A stretch of DNA of 64,000 nucleotides, taken from positions 195,910 to 259,909 of the forward strand of contig NZ_RBVY01000006.1 of NCBI RefSeq assembly GCF_004000215.1, written 5' to 3'. The stretch comes from Nitratireductor alexandrii (GTDB lineage Bacteria > Pseudomonadota > Alphaproteobacteria > Rhizobiales > Rhizobiaceae). Position numbers and translations under genes: made by a program. Below the pieces are notes generated by a model. It had not been told where the DNA came from. It searched no databases and saw nothing but the letters and a program-made list of their open reading frames with translations. Below, piece by piece: positions 61,451 to 64,000 of this stretch. How positions within the stretch are numbered: the stretch's first letter is position 1; each line of letters begins with the position of its first letter.

Positions 61451-63499
61451 TCAGGCTCCCTTGTTCGCTGTCTTGCCGGCGGAGATCACCAGATTGCCGT
61501 ACACGTCGACCTCCAGCCGGAATCCCGGCCGCACCACCGTCACCGAAACGTCCTCCTCCACCAGCGCGGGGCCGTCGAAACCATGGCCCGCGGCCAGCGC
61601 TTGGCGTTTGAACACCGGCGTCGGCAGGCACCCCTCCTCGAACGTCACCATCCGCGTCGCATCGGGCTCGGCCGGCCCGGCGGCGACGGGCAGCCGGGGA
61701 AGTTCCGGCTTCGGCATGTGGGCGATCGCGGTACAGCCCATGTCCACCATCTCGATCGGCTCGTCCGGCAGATGGAAACGGTAGCGCTCCTCGAACCGGT
61801 CGTGAAAGTCGCGCCAGATCGCTTCCATTCCCTCGGCCATGAAACGATCGACCGTCAGCGGCACCTCGAGCTCGTAGTTCTGGCCGAGATAGCGCATCTG
61901 CATCGAGCGCCGCAGTTCGATGCCGCCGTCATGGCCCTGCTTGTGCAGGTCCTCCAGCACCTCGCGCGAAAGATCGGCCAAAACCGCGTTGGCGCGCGCC
62001 AGGTCGAAATCCCGCGACGATAGCAGCGTCGAGCGGCGGCGGTCGCTGCGCGCATCCGCCATCGTGAACCCGTAGGCGGAGAACTGGCCGGGATGGTTGG
62101 GCACGATGCCAAGCGGGATATTCGCCTCATGCATCAGATCGCACACATGCAGCGACCCGGCACCGCCAAACGTCATCAGCGTGAACTGGCGCGGGTCGAA
62201 CCCCTGCTCGATCAGCACCGCCCGCAGGGCGCCCACCATGTTGTTGTTCATGATGCGCAGGATCGCCAGCGCCGCCTGCTCCACGCTCCAGCCATGCGGC
62301 GCCGCCACGGTTTCGATCGCCGCGCGCGCGGCCGCCGCGTCCAGCGTCATCTTGCCGCCAAGAAACGACTGCGGATCGATCCGGCCCAGAACGAGATTCG
62401 CGTCCGTGACCGTCGGCCGTGTGCCGCCGAAACCGTAGCAGGCCGGCCCCGGATTGGCGCCGGCGCTCTCGGGACCGACATGCAGGCCGCCCACCTTGTC
62501 GATCCATGCGATCGAGCCGCCGCCGGCTCCGATCGTGCGGATGTCGATCATGGGAACGCGGAGCGGAATGCCGAATTCGAGCTCGTAATCGTCGGTGAAG
62601 CGTTCCCGTCCCTCGACCACCACGGAGACATCGGTCGAGGTTCCGCCAATATCGAGCGTGACCAGATTGTCGATGTTCTTGACCGCGGCAAGATGCTTGG
62701 CCGCCGTCACCCCGCCCGTGGGTCCGGACACGGCCAGGTTGACCGGTTGCGCCTCCGCGACCTTTGTCGACATCTCGCTGCCGTTGGATTTCATCAGCGC
62801 GATCCGGCCGGTGACGCCGGCCTCCACCACCCGCGCGCGGAAACTGCGAACCTGCTGGCCGACCAGCGGCTTTACATACGCATCCGCCAGCGTCGTCATC
62901 GCCCTTTGATCCTCTTTCCAGCGCGGATCGATCTCGTAGGACAGTGACACCGGCAGGTCCGGCGCCTCCTTCGCGAAAATATCGCGGATTGCCAGTTCGT
63001 GGTCGGGCCTCAGGAAGGAAAACAACAAGTTGACGGCGACCGCCTCGACCTCGCCGGTCTCCGCCAGATGGCGGGCGAGCCGGCGCACGGCCTCTACGTC
63101 GAGCGGCACGATCACCGCGCCGGTGTGGTCGACACGCTCGGTCACCTCGAAGGCGTGGCGACGCAGGCAGAACGGTTTCGGCTTCACCCACGACAGGTCG
63201 TAGTGCGAGCGCCGGTTGCCGCGCTGGATAAAGGGCACGTCTCGAAAGCCGCGTGTCGCAAGATAGGCGACGCGCGCGCCCCGGCGTTCCAGAAGCGCGT
63301 TGGTGGCCACCGTAGTGCCGAGACGCACCGAGCTGATCTGCCCCGGATCGGCCACCTGCTGCAATCCGGTGATGACAGCGGCGGTCGGATCGCCCGGCGT
63401 CGACAGGACCTTCCAGGCCTTCAGGCTGCGCTGCTCCTCGTCGTAGAGCATGAAGTCGGTGAACGTTCCACCGGTGTCGATTCCAAGGTGCAGACTCAT
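61451..63499 (-). CDS. hyuA: Hydantoinase/oxoprolinase A subunit
   Basis: The 682-residue ATP-dependent subunit begins LHLGIDTGGTFTDFMLYDEE, the phosphate-binding loop of the family, and contains VSLSYEIDPRWKEDQRAMTT around residue 180 and TLDIGGTSTDVSVV near 285. It couples ATP use to ring opening of cyclic amides. The ATG at 63499 is preferred to a TTG six codons earlier. It lies downstream of a ribose-type ABC permease, which may import the substrate. Confidence 0.93.
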   Translation of the reverse strand: MSLHLGIDTGGTFTDFMLYDEEQRSLKAWKVLSTPGDPTAAVITGLQQVADPGQISSVRLGTTVATNALLERRGARVAYLATRGFRDVPFIQRGNRRSHYDLSWVKPKPFCLRRHAFEVTERVDHTGAVIVPLDVEAVRRLARHLAETGEVEAVAVNLLFSFLRPDHELAIRDIFAKEAPDLPVSLSYEIDPRWKEDQRAMTTLADAYVKPLVGQQVRSFRARVVEAGVTGRIALMKSNGSEMSTKVAEAQPVNLAVSGPTGGVTAAKHLAAVKNIDNLVTLDIGGTSTDVSVVVEGRERFTDDYELEFGIPLRVPMIDIRTIGAGGGSIAWIDKVGGLHVGPESAGANPGPACYGFGGTRPTVTDANLVLGRIDPQSFLGGKMTLDAAAARAAIETVAAPHGWSVEQAALAILRIMNNNMVGALRAVLIEQGFDPRQFTLMTFGGAGSLHVCDLMHEANIPLGIVPNHPGQFSAYGFTMADARSDRRRSTLLSSRDFDLARANAVLADLSREVLEDLHKQGHDGGIELRRSMQMRYLGQNYELEVPLTVDRFMAEGMEAIWRDFHDRFEERYRFHLPDEPIEMVDMGCTAIAHMPKPELPRLPVAAGPAEPDATRMVTFEEGCLPTPVFKRQALAAGHGFDGPALVEEDVSVTVVRPGFRLEVDVYGNLVISAGKTANKGA

Positions 63500-63572
63500 T
63501 CGGTTTTCCCGCGACAATGCTTGTGCGCGCCGGTCGGCGCGTCACGGTTTGGGTCTGAGAGGCGCGACGTTG

Positions 63573-64000
63573 TCAGCGCTTGGCGCGCCGCAACTGATCG
63601 AGCCAAACGATCACGATGATCAGGGCGCCGGTGATGATCCGCTGCCAGAACGGGTTTACGTTCAAGAGATTGGCGCCGTTGTTGATGGTGGTCAAAAGCA
63701 GCGACCCGAGCAGGGGTCCAGGCACACTGCCCACCGCGCCGAACAGACTGGCCCCGCCGATCACCGCCGCCGCGATCGATTGCAGCTCCCAGGCCTCGCC
63801 CGTGGTCGCCACCCCGATCGAGATGCGGCTGGCCGTCAGAATGCCGACGAAGGCCGCACAGCTGGCCGACAGGATATAGGCCAGATAGATGGTGCGCGAG
63901 ATGCTGATGCCAGACAACCGCGCCGCCTCCGAATTGCTGCCGACGGCGAAGAGGTGGCGTCCCCAGCGGCTGTGGCTGAGAAGCACATAGGCCGGAACGG
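63573..64000 (-). CDS. Ribose/xylose-type ABC transporter permease, 5' end outside the window
   Basis: The visible 142 C-terminal residues read VLLSHSRWGRHLFAVGSNSEAARLSGI and ASRISIG...GEAWELQSIAAAVIGGASLFG, the RbsC/BPD_transp_2 signature. The frame stays open to base 64000, so the gene starts beyond the window. It is upstream of hyuA-hyuB on the same strand and may supply their substrate. Confidence 0.92.
   Translation of the reverse strand, partial: VPAYVLLSHSRWGRHLFAVGSNSEAARLSGISISRTIYLAYILSASCAAFVGILTASRISIGVATTGEAWELQSIAAAVIGGASLFGAVGSVPGPLLGSLLLTTINNGANLLNVNPFWQRIITGALIIVIVWLDQLRRAKR

Noticed and set aside
59679-61784. A 701-codon open frame on the plus strand, antisense to hyuB
   Set aside because: HyuB motifs are clear on the other strand. 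The antisense product has no family features.

Overview
This is a GC-rich, gene-dense window whose gene content points to an alphaproteobacterium, most likely of the order Hyphomicrobiales (Rhizobiales). The signs are a coxMNOP-type oxidase cluster, CatIJ-type CoA-transferase beside PcaF and an IclR regulator of the PcaR group, and many periplasmic-binding-protein transporters (two CUT1 ABC systems and two TRAP systems). The placement is inference from gene content. Long antisense open frames are everywhere, as expected at this GC, and were set aside. No tRNA, rRNA, CRISPR array or insertion sequence was seen.

Layout. 1-4148 (+): the end of an NDP-forming acyl-CoA synthetase, a CaiD-like crotonobetainyl-CoA hydratase, an HSL-type esterase and a GNAT protein. 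4165-7886: the lower beta-ketoadipate branch (pcaF, catJ, catI on -) divergent from pcaR (+), with a perfect 15-bp operator between them. 7909-18463 (-): a carbohydrate block of GH31 glycosidase, ABC importer, GntR regulator, uxuB and uxuA. 18613-24670: alkC (+), then xylA, xylB, a TTC38-like protein and a LysE exporter (-). 24671-25099 has no protein gene but holds a promoter and terminator framing a predicted small RNA of about 115 nt. 25100-33205: a phosphoribosyltransferase, ctaB, a cytochrome c, a 26-residue membrane peptide, a DUF2189 protein and a five-gene cytochrome oxidase operon (-). 33480-43164: a 2H phosphoesterase, a PucR regulator, and a divergent seven-gene operon (M20 peptidase, TRAP transporter, split UxaA-family dehydratase, TIM-barrel isomerase, FAH hydrolase) closed by a strong terminator. 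43287-48324 (-): a second TRAP transporter, a nucleoside hydrolase and a LacI regulator. 48498-52626 (+): a second CUT1 ABC importer behind a LacI-type operator. 52669-59512: a disulfide module with a two-component system, two DsbA-like proteins, DsbD, a TlpA-like protein and an L,D-transpeptidase. 59523-64000 (-): hydantoinase/oxoprolinase subunits and the end of a ribose-type ABC permease.

How it works together. Most of the window is scavenging metabolism: import of sugars, sugar acids and small acids, coupled to adjacent catabolic enzymes and local regulators of the IclR, GntR, PucR and LacI families. Two non-catabolic modules stand out. One is a terminal oxidase operon with supporting heme and cytochrome genes nearby. 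The other is an envelope thiol-redox regulon resembling the copper-responsive DsbRS system of Pseudomonas.

The strongest new observations are these. (1) An operator and promoter architecture with near-identical spacing precedes both TRAP operons, suggesting one regulon. (2) A perfect PmrA/QseB-type box lies between the two arms of the disulfide module. (3) An orphan promoter-terminator unit predicts a small RNA. (4) All four binding-protein/permease junctions carry a strong stem-loop. (5) There is a catabolic operon whose substrate cannot be assigned from known pathways.
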